Under the pieces are notes generated by a model. It was not told where the DNA came from, did no database searches, and worked only from the letters and a program-made list of their open reading frames with translations. This document shows, one piece after another, positions 35,001 to 43,762 of a stretch of DNA of 64,000 nt (its first letter is position 1; every line of letters starts with the position of its first letter). Source of the DNA: VGDP01 sp964530335 (GTDB lineage: Bacteria > Pseudomonadota > Alphaproteobacteria > SP197); the NCBI GenBank assembly GCA_964530335.1, contig CAZGYG010000004.1:9499-73498 (forward strand), read 5' to 3'. A program made the position numbers and the translations under genes.

Positions 35001-35506
35001 CGCAGCGTCGCCATCATGGCGCCGCGCCGGTGCCCGGCGCTCATGATCGTGCGGCACATGGCGTCCCACACGTCCATGAAGCTCAGCGGACCCGAGGCGT
35101 CGGCGCCGACGCCCCTGACCGGGGCGCCCTTGGGCCGGAGCGTCGAGAAATCGTAGCCGATGCCGCCGCCCTGCTGCATCGTCAGCGCCGCTTCCTTCAA
35201 GTGGTCGAAAATTCCGGCCATGTCGTCCGGGATGCCGCCCATGACGAAGCAGTTGAACAGCGTCACCTTGCGCGTCGTCCCGGCGCCGGCGACGATCCGC
35301 CCCGCAGGCAGGAAGCGGAAGTCCCTGAGCGCTTCCTCGAACACGGGTATCCAACGCTCGGGCGCGGCTTCGGGCGCGGCCAGCGCCCGGGCGACGCGGC
35401 GCCAGGTGTCCTCGATGGTGCGGTCCATGGGCGTGCCGTCGGCGTCCTTCAGCCGGTACTTCATGTCCCAGATCTGCAGGGCGATCGGTGTCATGGATGT
35501 CGTCAT
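32081..35506 (-). CDS. nrdJ: Adenosylcobalamin-dependent ribonucleotide reductase (class II) with intein
   Basis: Precursor of 1141 aa; removing the 375-aa intein (residues 268-642) leaves 766 aa, normal for class II NrdJ, which makes deoxyribonucleotides with a B12-derived radical. Cys86 in LFNCFVMGG is the N-terminal redox Cys. After splicing, NPCGEQPLPPYG is restored, whose Cys and Glu are the thiyl-radical and proton-transfer residues. SIAPTGTISLLADN and a cysteine-rich C-terminal tail (CPRC, CDLCTSCGYSKC) complete the enzyme. Start ATG 35506; ATG 35494 is an alternative. The long upstream open frame in the same register is the plsC region and not part of it. Confidence 0.95.
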   Translation of the reverse strand: MTTSMTPIALQIWDMKYRLKDADGTPMDRTIEDTWRRVARALAAPEAAPERWIPVFEEALRDFRFLPAGRIVAGAGTTRKVTLFNCFVMGGIPDDMAGIFDHLKEAALTMQQGGGIGYDFSTLRPKGAPVRGVGADASGPLSFMDVWDAMCRTIMSAGHRRGAMMATLRCDHPDIEAFIDAKREPGRLRMFNLSVLVTDAFMAAVEEDRSWELGFAGTVYRSVRARELWDRIMRATYAYAEPGVIFIDRINRANNLAYCETISATNPCVTAETWVHTSEGPRQVRDLVGRPFGAVVDGTTHASDPAGFFPTGRKPVTRLVTREGYALRLTADHPVRRVAAMTRFRLDGEWTQAGALRPGDRIVLNDHRAMPDWAGPGTDGEGYLIGLLVGDGTLKADKAVLSVWSRRRAANAESEISGVEGVMAAALAAARALPHRGDFAGWTEVAGRGEHRLALGALRRLAIELGMAPGNKVVTPAIERASAAFCRGFLRGFFDADGTVLGDHVKGGSVRLAQSDLARLAAVQRMLLRLGIASTVHRDRRPAGRAVLPDGKGGQRDYATKAQHELIIANDALVTFADRIGFADTAKRRRLAALIGSYRRTPNRTRFVAEVAAIEPDGEADVFDTRVPGVNAFDANGILVHNCGEQPLPPYGACLLGSINLAGLVQRPFQADAILDQAELERLVGVAVRMMDNVIDVSRFPLEAQRAEALAKRRIGLGVTGLADALIMCRTRYSSDRALALIQEWMKALRRAAYLASTELARERGPFPLYDREPFLAGANVAALDADVRAAIAAYGIRNGLLTSIAPTGTISLLADNVSSGLEPVFAFTYDRNVLMPDGVRRTEPVTDYAYRLYRRLYGEQAPLPDYFVDAQTLTPVDHVRVQAAVQAHVDASISKTINCAESIAFEDFKDIYRLAYETGCKGCTTYRPNEVTGAVLETAEPREPELPLGAPKSVRPSDPFEAGGVVYMTQPLSRPEVLPGTTYKVRWPDSEHAIYITINDVVQDGRRRPFEVFINSKNMEHFAWTVALTRMISAVFRRGGDVSFVVEELKAVFDPRGGQWMDGRYVPSLLAAIGEVIERHMVAIGFMAPPEERKYSAEVLARAVGDTAPRLRQCPRCAQAAVIHQEGCDLCTSCGYSKCA
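33581..34705 (-). other. Intein with LAGLIDADG homing endonuclease inside NrdJ
   Basis: In-frame element of 375 residues with every splicing block visible. It starts at Cys1 (CVTAETWVHTSEGP, block A). Block B is TADHPV with Thr63 and His66. Block F runs VFDTRVPGVNAFDANGILV and ends at His374-Asn375, followed by a Cys +1 extein residue. Two dodecapeptide endonuclease motifs, GYLIGLLVGDGTL (115-127) and FLRGFFDADGT (222-232), both keep their acidic residue, so the homing enzyme looks intact. Flanks are SATNP and CGEQPL, so the insertion falls immediately before the predicted radical Cys. Confidence 0.95.
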
Positions 35507-35541
35507 GCAATGATCCTCGGGCCGCGCCGTGGCCCCGTAGC

Positions 35542-36303
35542 CTAGGGGCGGTGCGCGGACGGCGATTCGTCGTTCACGATATGTTTCACTATGTCCCCGC
35601 CGGCGTCCCGCGTCAACCGGTCCGCCGCGTCCTCGATGGCCTCGGTCAGACGGCGCACGAACTCGGCCCGGCCGAGGCCAGGGGGAATCGCCGGCAGGAC
35701 CTCGACGATCACGGCACCGGGCCGCTTGAGGAAGGTCTTGCGACCCCAATAGAGCCCGGAGTTGAGCGCCACGGGCACGACTGGCACGCCGAGCTGGGTG
35801 TAGAGCGCGGCGATCCCGGGGTGATAGCGCCGGCGCACGCCGGGCGGGGTGCGTGTGCCCTGGGGGAAGATGACGATGGTCTGGCCGCGCGCCAACGCCC
35901 GGCGGACGCCGGCGATCATGCGGCGCAACGCGCCCGCGCCTCCGGTGCGGTCGACGGGGATCGCGCCGGCCCGCCAGGCATACCAGCCGGTGGGCAGGAA
36001 CATGAGCTCGCTCTTCAGGACGAACGCCGGGTCGTTCAGGATGCGGTAGAACGCGATCGTTTCCCACGCCGACTGGTGGTTGGCGGCGATCACGGCCGGG
36101 CCATCGGGCAGCCGTTCGCGCCCGCGCAGCTCGAACCCGAGGCCGACCACGTGCCTGAGCAGCTCGACCAGGCCCCACGCCCACGCGCCGACCGCCCACG
36201 CCGCGCCCCGGCGCCCCGCCAGCAGCGGCGCGCAGGCGAGCGCGATGACCGCCGTCCACAGCACGGCGAGCAGGTTGAACGCGAGCGAACGCAGGGTTGT
36301 CAC
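35542..36303 (-). CDS. plsC: 1-acyl-sn-glycerol-3-phosphate acyltransferase family
   Basis: Inner-membrane phospholipid acyltransferase of 253 aa. An N-terminal hydrophobic segment is followed by the catalytic NHQSAWE (about residue 74; an HX4E form of the HX4D box), then a GAIPVDR-type acceptor motif near 115 and FPQGTRTP (about 150). Start GTG 36303 overlaps the stop of the upstream YdcF-like gene. It would acylate lysophosphatidic acid in membrane lipid synthesis. Confidence 0.88.
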   Translation of the reverse strand: MTTLRSLAFNLLAVLWTAVIALACAPLLAGRRGAAWAVGAWAWGLVELLRHVVGLGFELRGRERLPDGPAVIAANHQSAWETIAFYRILNDPAFVLKSELMFLPTGWYAWRAGAIPVDRTGGAGALRRMIAGVRRALARGQTIVIFPQGTRTPPGVRRRYHPGIAALYTQLGVPVVPVALNSGLYWGRKTFLKRPGAVIVEVLPAIPPGLGRAEFVRRLTEAIEDAADRLTRDAGGDIVKHIVNDESPSAHRP

Positions 36304-36935
36304 CCGCCGGGCCCCGCGATGTGGGCCACCAGGTACTTGAGGTACTCGCCGGCGAGCAGGGCGGCGGTTCCGGGCCGGTACCACCAGCCGTCCAGCCGCA
36401 CGCTTTCGACGATGATGGGGTGCGGTTCGATCGTCACGCCGGGCATGGCGCGCTGGAATTCGAGCACGCTGCGCGGCATGTGGTAGTTGCCGGTCACCAG
36501 GCGGATGGCACGGAAGCCATGGGCGGCGACCCACACCGCCGATTCGCGGGCGTTGCCGCGGGTGTCATCCGCCGCGTGGCCGAGCTCGACGCAGCACCGC
36601 ACCGCCTCGGGAATCTCGCGGTCCAGCCGAAGCAGTTCGGCGACATCGACGCCACGGTAGACGCCGGAGACGAACAGCCGCGCCCCCGGGTTCGCGCGCA
36701 ACAGGGCCAGCCCTGCCTCGAGCCGGCCGCTGCCACCGGTGAGCACGACGATGGCCTCGACCGGCGACGCGACGGCGGGCGCGCGTGGCACCTGGGCGAT
36801 GAACCAGACCAGTCCGCCGAGCCAGGCCATTCCGGCGATCGCCGCGAACGCCGCTGCGAGTCGTGGCGCGGCCCCGGGCCCGAGGCGCGCGCCCCGCGCC
36901 CCGCGCCCGAAGCGGCCGCGCCGCCATGGGGCCAT
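36300..36935 (-). CDS. YdcF-family (DUF218) membrane-associated protein
   Basis: Protein of 211 aa with an Arg-rich N-terminus, one membrane helix (about residues 24-48) and a DUF218 domain: IVVLTGGSGRLEAGLALL, LFVSGVYRGV, a TRGNARESA loop, and VTGNYHMPRSVLEF. The family includes ElyC/SanA-like proteins linked to envelope physiology, with no settled reaction. It lies 18 bp after ftsX and overlaps plsC, so it is part of the ftsE-ftsX-plsC transcript. Start ATG 36935. Confidence 0.83.
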   Translation of the reverse strand: MAPWRRGRFGRGARGARLGPGAAPRLAAAFAAIAGMAWLGGLVWFIAQVPRAPAVASPVEAIVVLTGGSGRLEAGLALLRANPGARLFVSGVYRGVDVAELLRLDREIPEAVRCCVELGHAADDTRGNARESAVWVAAHGFRAIRLVTGNYHMPRSVLEFQRAMPGVTIEPHPIIVESVRLDGWWYRPGTAALLAGEYLKYLVAHIAGPGG

Positions 36936-36952
36936 GTCCGGCCAGCGCGCCG

Positions 36953-37819
36953 TCAGGGCAGGCGGGCGAGCGCCCGCAGCACCGTCAACCGCGCGACACT
37001 CATCGCGAGCAGCGCGGCGGCCAGCGGCATCCCGGCCATGATCGTCCAGGCCAGGAGTTCGAGCTCGAGCCGGGGCAGCAGCGGCGCATCGAGGCTGCTC
37101 GCCACCCGGCCGATCAGGCGGAACGCCGCGATCGCCAGGATCAGCCCGATCGCGCCGCCGACCAGGCCCGAGATCACGGCCTGGCGCTGGAACTGGCGCG
37201 CGATGAAGCCGTCCTCCGCGCCGATCAGGTGCAAGAGCTCGATGGCGTCGCGGTGCACCGCGAGCCCGGTGGTCGAGGTGAACACCACGGTCGCGATGCC
37301 CGCCATCACGATCAGCGCGACGATCGCGTAGCCGATCATGCGCGTCGTATCCGCGGTGCGCGCGAGCGGCGCGAGCCACAGTTCGGCCGCGTCGATGCGG
37401 GCGTCCGGCGCAACCTCGGCCAGCGCCGCGCGAAGCGAGGAGCCGTCGCGCGCGGCCTCGGCGCCGAGCCGCACGTCGATCAGCTCGGGCAAGGGCAGGT
37501 CGCGTTCCGCCACGGCGCCAACCCAAGGCTCGATCAGCGCCGCGATCTCGGCCGCGGGCACCGGCTCGGCGCTGGTCACGTCGGGCAGCGCGCGCAGCGC
37601 CGCGAGGGTGGCGTCGAGCCGCGCCGGCGCGCCGTCGGCTGGCAACTCGACGGTCACGACGTCATCCAGGCTGGCGCGCCAGCGCGCGGCGGCGCCGCCC
37701 AGCGCCATGGCCGTGGCCAGCGCGAGCGCCGCCAGGAACACCATCAAGCCGATGATCCACGGCAGGAACCGGTCGGTAGGGTCGCCGCCGAGCGGCAACG
37801 ACCACGTGGCCCTGGTCAT
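36953..37819 (-). CDS. ftsX: Cell division protein FtsX
   Basis: Inner-membrane partner of FtsE (288 aa). One N-terminal helix (about residues 19-45), a periplasmic loop of about 110 residues, and three C-terminal helices (around 160-185, 212-236, 252-275) match the four-helix FtsX plan. FtsEX links the divisome to peptidoglycan hydrolases. It is 10 bp downstream of ftsE. Confidence 0.92.
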   Translation of the reverse strand: MTRATWSLPLGGDPTDRFLPWIIGLMVFLAALALATAMALGGAAARWRASLDDVVTVELPADGAPARLDATLAALRALPDVTSAEPVPAAEIAALIEPWVGAVAERDLPLPELIDVRLGAEAARDGSSLRAALAEVAPDARIDAAELWLAPLARTADTTRMIGYAIVALIVMAGIATVVFTSTTGLAVHRDAIELLHLIGAEDGFIARQFQRQAVISGLVGGAIGLILAIAAFRLIGRVASSLDAPLLPRLELELLAWTIMAGMPLAAALLAMSVARLTVLRALARLP

Positions 37820-37829
37820 GGCGCGTCCG

Positions 37830-38510
<681 letters not shown>

Positions 38511-38688
38511 TGGCACTTCCCCGGGGCTTCGACCGCGCGCGCACCATGACACACGCCGCCGGGACGGGTCCAGCGCACAGGCTCGGCTTGCCAGCATCCG
38601 GGCCCGCTTCTATACAGGCCCGTGATCGCGTCCCATCGCGGCTCGGCCATCGCTTCGCGCGATCGCGGCCCGCGCCAACGGACCCGCC

Positions 38689-39441
38689 ATGATCCTGACC
38701 TGCCCGTCCTGCCATACCCGCTACACCATCGATCCGGCGACGCTCGGGCCACAAGGGCGCACGGTCCGTTGCGCCAAGTGTGCCCACACCTGGACCCAGA
38801 TGCCGCCGGATTTGCCGGCCGAGGCGCCCGGGGCCGAAGTGCCCGCCGACAAGGCGCCGGAGGACGAATCGCCCGCGGACGCGATGCCGGCCGACGCGAT
38901 AGCCGCGGACGAGACGCCCGCGCCGATCGCGGAGCCAGCTTCGCCGCCCGAGTCGCCGCCCTTGCGCACCCTTCCCGGGCGTGGCGGGCGGGCGAAGCGC
39001 TCGGGCGCCCGTGGCTGGCTCGTCGCCCTGATGGCGCTCGTCGTCGTCGCCGGGCTCGGTGCCGTCGTCGTGCTCGAGCGCGCGGCCGTCGTCGCCCGCT
39101 TCCCGCCGCTGGCTCCGCTGTTCGCCGCGCTCGGGCTGGCGTTGCCGGACCCGCTCGCGGGCCTGCGCATCGTCGACGCCCGGAACGAGTGGATCACCGA
39201 AGGTGAAACCGTCGTCGTCGTGGTGCGCGGCACCATCGTCAACGACGGCGACCGCGCCGTGGCGGTGCCCGCGGTGCGCGGCATCTTCCGCGACGCCGCC
39301 CACGGCGAGCTCGCCTCGTGGACGTTCGCCCCGGACGCCGACCGCCTGCTGCCCGGACAGTCGGTGTCGTTTCTCGATCGTTTCGCCGACCCGCCCGAAG
39401 GCGCCGTCGACCTGGCGGTCGTGCTCGTCCCCGGCTCGTGA
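38689..39441 (+). CDS. Zinc-ribbon (MJ0042-type) DUF3426-like membrane protein
   Basis: Protein of 250 aa. The N-terminal zinc ribbon has CPSC and CAKC (residues 5-8 and 28-31), as in the MJ0042 family. A low-complexity Pro/Ala/Asp/Glu linker with repeated PADA-type units follows (about 40-95), then one membrane helix (about 108-130) and a beta-rich DUF3426-like periplasmic domain. It stands divergent to ftsE, a position conserved in alphaproteobacteria. Function is unknown; a link to division or the envelope is only contextual. Confidence 0.85.
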   Translation: MILTCPSCHTRYTIDPATLGPQGRTVRCAKCAHTWTQMPPDLPAEAPGAEVPADKAPEDESPADAMPADAIAADETPAPIAEPASPPESPPLRTLPGRGGRAKRSGARGWLVALMALVVVAGLGAVVVLERAAVVARFPPLAPLFAALGLALPDPLAGLRIVDARNEWITEGETVVVVVRGTIVNDGDRAVAVPAVRGIFRDAAHGELASWTFAPDADRLLPGQSVSFLDRFADPPEGAVDLAVVLVPGS

Positions 39442-39448
39442 GGCGGCG

Positions 39449-39823
39449 GTGGCCCGCGTCCTGGTCGCCGACGACGAGCCGACCGAGCGCGAGACGCTGG
39501 CGCGCGGCCTGGCGCGCCACGGTCACCACGTGGTCGCGGTCGGCGACGGCGCCGAGGCCCTGACGGCGCTCGCGACCGGCGCCTACGACGTGCTGATCGC
39601 CGACATCGTGATGCCGGTGCTGGACGGCATCGCGCTCGCCCTCAAGGCGTCGAGCGCCCACCCCGACCTGGCGATCGTGCTGGTCACCGGCTACGCGGCC
39701 GAGCTCGGTCGCGCCCGCAACCTGGATGCCCTGGTCCAGCGGGTCGTGACCAAGCCCTACGCGATCGCCGACATGGTGGCCCTGGTCGCCGAGCTCAGCG
39801 CCCCCGGTCGGTCCAGGCGCTAG
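39449..39823 (+). CDS. cpdR: CpdR-like single-domain response regulator
   Basis: Receiver domain of 124 aa with no output domain. Acidic pocket Asp8-Asp9, phosphoacceptor Asp52 in IADIVMPVLDG, and the switch Lys in VTKPY. The stretch IVMPVLDGIALALKAS followed by VTGYAAEL closely resembles CpdR, the ClpXP adaptor that controls cell-cycle proteolysis in alphaproteobacteria. GTG start 39449, 7 bp after the zinc-ribbon stop. The CpdR assignment rests on pattern similarity, not an alignment. Confidence 0.78.
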   Translation: MARVLVADDEPTERETLARGLARHGHHVVAVGDGAEALTALATGAYDVLIADIVMPVLDGIALALKASSAHPDLAIVLVTGYAAELGRARNLDALVQRVVTKPYAIADMVALVAELSAPGRSRR

Positions 39824-39855
39824 AGCACGTTTCCACGCGTCGTGATCCACGTTGC

Positions 39856-39887
39856 CGTCATGGCCGGGCGTGTCCCGGCCATCCACG
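39856..39887 (+). repeat. REP-like palindromic repeat, copy 1
   Basis: 32-nt unit whose core (39860-39882) is a perfect 9-bp stem with a 5-nt loop. It lies between the convergent cpdR-like and TIGR02302 genes and is repeated in opposite orientation 25 bp downstream. It could end transcription or be a dispersed repeat. Confidence 0.75.
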
Positions 39888-39912
39888 TCTTTGAAGCCAT
39901 TACGTCTTAAGG

Positions 39913-39944
39913 CGTGGATGCCCGGCACAAGGCCGGGCATGACG
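39913..39944 (-). repeat. REP-like palindromic repeat, copy 2 (inverted)
   Basis: Inverted partner of the copy at 39856-39887. Its core (39918-39940) is again a perfect 9-bp stem with a 5-nt loop. The two copies could also pair with each other, a BIME-like arrangement. Confidence 0.75.
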
Positions 39945-39967
39945 ACTCCATATGAACGGAATTCGCC

Positions 39968-42346
39968 CTAAAAGCGCCGGAGCAGGCGCTCCAGATACTC
40001 CTGCTCGCGCGGCGGCCGGCGCCGGTCCGAGGCGCGCCGGTAGATCTCCTGCAGGATGTCGTGGATCTGCTGCATCGACGCCTTGTCGGGGATCGCCACG
40101 TCGCCCGCGTCCTCCAGGCCCTGGCCGAGCACGGGCCGGCCCATCGGATCGCGCGGCGCGGCGAAGAACCCGATGTTGTCGCGGCCCTGGCCCTGCGGCA
40201 GTTCCTGGGTGAACTGCTCGAGCAGGGTCTGGGCGCCCTGCTGAAGCTGGTCGAGCGCGTCGGTCTGCGGTCCCACCGCCTGGCCCGGCTGCGCCTCCGT
40301 GAGCGCGCGCAGCGCCCGCCCCATGGCTCGCTCGGCCCGGCCGAACGAGCGCGGCACGTCGAATCCGCTGGTGCCCAGGCGCTGCATGAACTGCTGCAGA
40401 CCGCGCAGCAGGGATTGCTGGTTCGCGGCGCCGAGTTGCAGGCTCTCCTGGTCCAGATAGCCGCGCCCCTGGAGGTCGCGGTAGGTTTCGTCCAGAAGTT
40501 CGCGCTGGCCCTTCATGAGCTGGCGCAGGTTCTGCAGCATGGCCGAAGCCTCGGCGCTGAGCCCCTGGTTCAGGCCCGCGGTGCGCCCGGCCTTGAGGTT
40601 CTCGAGGATCTCCTGGAGCCGGGCGAGCATGGCGCGCGCCGCCTCGCGGCTGCCCGCGCGCATGAGCTCGCGCGCTTCCTCGATCATCTGGCTGAGCTCG
40701 CCGGACTCGATCGCCTGGGTGATCGAGTCGTCCTCGTTGAGGCCGAACTCCTCGTCGGCCTCGGCCTGCTTCGCGAGCTCGCGCAGGAACTCGTCGAGCG
40801 CCTGGTCGAGCTGGTCGAGCAGCTTCTGGATCTCGGCGTCGCTCGCCCCTTCGGCGAGCGCCTCGAAGATGCGGTTCTGCAGGTCGCGGAGCGCCTGCTC
40901 GGCGAGGGCGAGGGGGCCGTCCTCGATGGCGAGCGCGGTGTACCACAGAAGCTCCTGGACCGCGGGGATGACCGCCTCGGAACGATCGAGCACGAGACGG
41001 GCGCTGGCCGCGGAAAGCGCGAGCGTGACCGCCGCGCGGTCGAGGTAGCGATCCGCGTGGGCGGTCAGCGCGCGCAGGATCTCCGCGATCTGGCGGCGCT
41101 TGTCGGGCTCGAACGTCAGCCGGCGACGCTGTTCGACCACGAGCCGGGCGACCGCGTGAGTGAACACCCGCTCGGGCAGCATGACCGTCTGGGTCTCGCT
41201 CAGCCCTTGCTGACCGATGCCGTCGGTGGCGACGAGATGGATCTCGACCTCGGTCCCGGCCCAAGGATGGGCGCTCAGGTCGTGGAAGCTGACGGCGCTG
41301 GCGTCGGCCAGCCCCGGCCTGGGCAGCGGCACGGTCAGGTCGAGCGTCGCGTCCGGTTCGCCCGAGCGGTTGACGACCGCCGTCACGCTGTCCAGCGCGT
41401 AGTCGTCGCGGGCCACGTATTCGAGCCGCAACGCGCCGCGCAGCGTGGCCTCCACGGGCCGCGCGAACACGGCCGAGGGCGGCTCGTCCGGCACCACGGC
41501 GAGCGGCCACGCGGCGATCTCGGCGCCGCGTCGGGTGATCGCCAGGCGGTCGCCGGCCTCGATCGTCGTCTCGACCTGGTACGTGGTCGCCCCGGTGGCG
41601 GCGAACGGCACTTCCCTCGTGCCGATCACGGCCACGGGCGCGACCCGGCCGCCGTCGAACTGGCCGAGCAGCGTGCTGCCCTCGGGCACCACGATCGGCG
41701 ACGGGGCGGCGGCTTCGAGCCAGACCGGAGGCTGGCCGGTGTAATCGGGCGGCGTGACCCATAGCGCGAGCTGCCATGGCTCGCTCGCGTTCAGCGGCTG
41801 GATGACGGGCACCAGGGCGTGCACGATGCGCGATGTGGTCCGGTCGCCGGCGACCGCGACGCCGACGACCAGAAGCAGCACCACGACGACGCGCAACGCC
41901 AAGGGATCGCGGCGCGCGACGCCGGGCGACGGCGCGCCGACGCGCAGCCGCCGCGCGGCTTCGGCCATGCGCGCCAGGTGGGCGCGCCACAGCGCCCGCG
42001 CCAGCGGGTCGCCGCCGCCGCTCGCCAACTCGTCCTCGAGCGCGGTCAGCGGCCGGTGCGGCACGCCGCTCGCGCGCTCGAGCCGCCGCCGGACCCGGGC
42101 GCGATCGGGCAGGCGCAGGCGGCCGAGACCGCGCGCGAGCACGACCAGCGCGGCGGCGACGAAGGCGACCAGCGCCAGCGCGTGCAACCAGCCCGGGATC
42201 GCCTGCCACGTCCCAAGCAGGGCGAGGGCAAGGAACAGGCCCGCCACGGCGCACGGCTGCCACAGCGCGGGCCACAGGGCCTCCCACGCGAGCGCGAGCC
42301 AGGCCAGCGCGTGGTGGACGGGCGAGAGGCGCCGGCGCGGTGGCAT
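39968..42346 (-). CDS. TIGR02302-type (DUF4175) membrane protein
   Basis: Large protein of 792 aa. Two or three N-terminal membrane helices (to about residue 75) and another near 145-165 are followed by a beta-rich region and a long Gln/Glu/Leu-rich coiled-coil C-terminus (about 470-792). This layout is that of the alphaproteobacterial TIGR02302 family. No function is established; the size and topology suggest an envelope scaffold. It lies 2 bp after lysA on the same strand, which is its usual neighbour in this group. Confidence 0.8.
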   Translation of the reverse strand: MPPRRRLSPVHHALAWLALAWEALWPALWQPCAVAGLFLALALLGTWQAIPGWLHALALVAFVAAALVVLARGLGRLRLPDRARVRRRLERASGVPHRPLTALEDELASGGGDPLARALWRAHLARMAEAARRLRVGAPSPGVARRDPLALRVVVVLLLVVGVAVAGDRTTSRIVHALVPVIQPLNASEPWQLALWVTPPDYTGQPPVWLEAAAPSPIVVPEGSTLLGQFDGGRVAPVAVIGTREVPFAATGATTYQVETTIEAGDRLAITRRGAEIAAWPLAVVPDEPPSAVFARPVEATLRGALRLEYVARDDYALDSVTAVVNRSGEPDATLDLTVPLPRPGLADASAVSFHDLSAHPWAGTEVEIHLVATDGIGQQGLSETQTVMLPERVFTHAVARLVVEQRRRLTFEPDKRRQIAEILRALTAHADRYLDRAAVTLALSAASARLVLDRSEAVIPAVQELLWYTALAIEDGPLALAEQALRDLQNRIFEALAEGASDAEIQKLLDQLDQALDEFLRELAKQAEADEEFGLNEDDSITQAIESGELSQMIEEARELMRAGSREAARAMLARLQEILENLKAGRTAGLNQGLSAEASAMLQNLRQLMKGQRELLDETYRDLQGRGYLDQESLQLGAANQQSLLRGLQQFMQRLGTSGFDVPRSFGRAERAMGRALRALTEAQPGQAVGPQTDALDQLQQGAQTLLEQFTQELPQGQGRDNIGFFAAPRDPMGRPVLGQGLEDAGDVAIPDKASMQQIHDILQEIYRRASDRRRPPREQEYLERLLRRF

Positions 42347-42348
42347 GG

Positions 42349-43641
42349 CTACGCGGCTCCCCGCGCGGCGGCGCGCGCGAGCCAGCCGGGAATCGTCTCG
42401 AGCGCGATCGATTCCTCGAACGACGGCCGGCGGCGAACGATGTCGGCGCGGTTCCCGTGCACCAGCACCTCCGGGATGAGCGGCCGCGCATTGTAGCAGG
42501 ACGCCATGACCCGTCCGTAGGCGCCCGCGTCCGCGATCACCAACACGTGACCGGGCCCGACCGGCGGCAGCGGCCGGGCGCGCGCGAAGGCATCGGCGCT
42601 TTCGCAGATCGGCCCGACGATCTCGACCGGCGCGCGGGGCGCGTCGGCGGCGGGCTCGCGGACCGGGCGGATGTCGTGAAAGGCGTCGTACATCGCCGGC
42701 CGCAGCAGGTCGTTCATCGCCGCGTCGACGACGACGAAGGTATGGCCGTGCGTCTCCTTGACGTACGTGACGCGGGTCACGAGCACCCCGGCCTCGGCGA
42801 CCATCGAACGCCCGGGTTCGACGATCACGCCGACGCCGAGATCGTCGATCGCCTCGGCGATGACGGCGGCGTAGGCGGCGGGTGTCGGCGCCGCTTCGCC
42901 GCGATAGCCGACGCCGAGCCCGCCGCCGAAATCGAGCGTCGTCACGGGATGCCCGGCCGCCTTGAGCCGGCGCGCCACGTCCGCCACCCGGCTGAACGCG
43001 GCGCGGAACGGATCGAGCACCAGGATCTGGGAACCGATGTGCACGGCCAGCCCGCGCGCGTCGAGCCGCTCGTCCGCCGCCATGCGGGCGTAGAGCGCCG
43101 GCGCGTCGTCGAGCGTGACGCCGAACTTGTCGCCCTTGCGCCCGGTCGCGATCTTGTCGTGGGTGCCGGCGTCGACGTTCGGGTTGACGCGGAGCGCGAC
43201 CGGCGCGCGCTGGCCCGCGGCGCCCGCGACCTCGGCCACCAGGGCGAGCTCGGCCTCGGATTCGACGTTGATCTGGCGGATGCCCGTGGCGAGGGCGAAG
43301 CCGATCTCGGGCTGCGTCTTGCCGACGCCCGAGAACACGATGCGCCCGGCCCCGACGCCCGCGCGCAAGGCACGCCGGATCTCGCCTTCGGAGACCACGT
43401 CCGCCCCGGCGCCCATGCGCGCGAGAGTCGCGATCACCGCCAGGTTGTCGTTGGCCTTGACGCCGTAGGCGATCAGGGCATCGAGGCCGGCCTGGGCGCA
43501 GCCCTCGGCGTAGGCGCGGTAGCGCTGCTCGATCGCCCGGCGCGAGTAACAATAGAACGGGGTGCCGACCCGCTCGGCGAGCCGGTCGAGCGCCACGTCT
43601 TCGGCGTGAAGTACGCCGGCGCGGTAGGCGAACGCGCTCAC
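42349..43641 (-). CDS. lysA: Diaminopimelate decarboxylase
   Basis: PLP enzyme of 430 aa (fold III) making lysine from meso-diaminopimelate. The PLP lysine lies in YGVKAND (about residue 60). Other motifs are HIGSQ, the phosphate-binding GGGLGVGY, EPGRSMVAEAG and the catalytic CESAD from the other subunit. GTG start 43641 overlaps the stop of the small lipoprotein gene. Gene order argH-lptM-lysA is conserved in proteobacteria. Confidence 0.95.
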   Translation of the reverse strand: MSAFAYRAGVLHAEDVALDRLAERVGTPFYCYSRRAIEQRYRAYAEGCAQAGLDALIAYGVKANDNLAVIATLARMGAGADVVSEGEIRRALRAGVGAGRIVFSGVGKTQPEIGFALATGIRQINVESEAELALVAEVAGAAGQRAPVALRVNPNVDAGTHDKIATGRKGDKFGVTLDDAPALYARMAADERLDARGLAVHIGSQILVLDPFRAAFSRVADVARRLKAAGHPVTTLDFGGGLGVGYRGEAAPTPAAYAAVIAEAIDDLGVGVIVEPGRSMVAEAGVLVTRVTYVKETHGHTFVVVDAAMNDLLRPAMYDAFHDIRPVREPAADAPRAPVEIVGPICESADAFARARPLPPVGPGHVLVIADAGAYGRVMASCYNARPLIPEVLVHGNRADIVRRRPSFEESIALETIPGWLARAAARGAA

Positions 43642-43757
43642 GGCTCGGCCTCGTCGTCCTCGTCGTCGGGTGGCGGCTCCAAGGGCCCCTTGCGCCCGCA
43701 GGCGGCGATCAGGGCGAGGAACGGCATCACGGCGAGCATGAGCAGGCGGCGGGTCAT
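43638..43757 (-). CDS. lptM: LptM-like small lipoprotein (YifL type)
   Basis: Very short gene (39 aa). A lipoprotein signal peptide ends in LIAAC, with Cys20 as the lipidated residue, followed by GRKGPLEPPPDD, the hallmark of the LptM/YifL family that assists LptD maturation in the outer membrane. Start ATG 43757, 6 bp after the argH stop; it overlaps lysA by 4 bp. Confidence 0.88.
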   Translation of the reverse strand: MTRRLLMLAVMPFLALIAACGRKGPLEPPPDDEDDEAEP

Positions 43758-43762
43758 GGCGG

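Noticed and set aside
31838..35545. 1235-codon plus-strand open frame across nrdJ
   Set aside because: Antisense shadow of nrdJ and its intein; no recognisable domain and the composition of a GC artefact.
35507..36259. N-terminal extension of the nrdJ frame through plsC
   Set aside because: The frame is open but overlaps the well-supported plsC gene; NrdJ clearly starts at 35506 or 35494.
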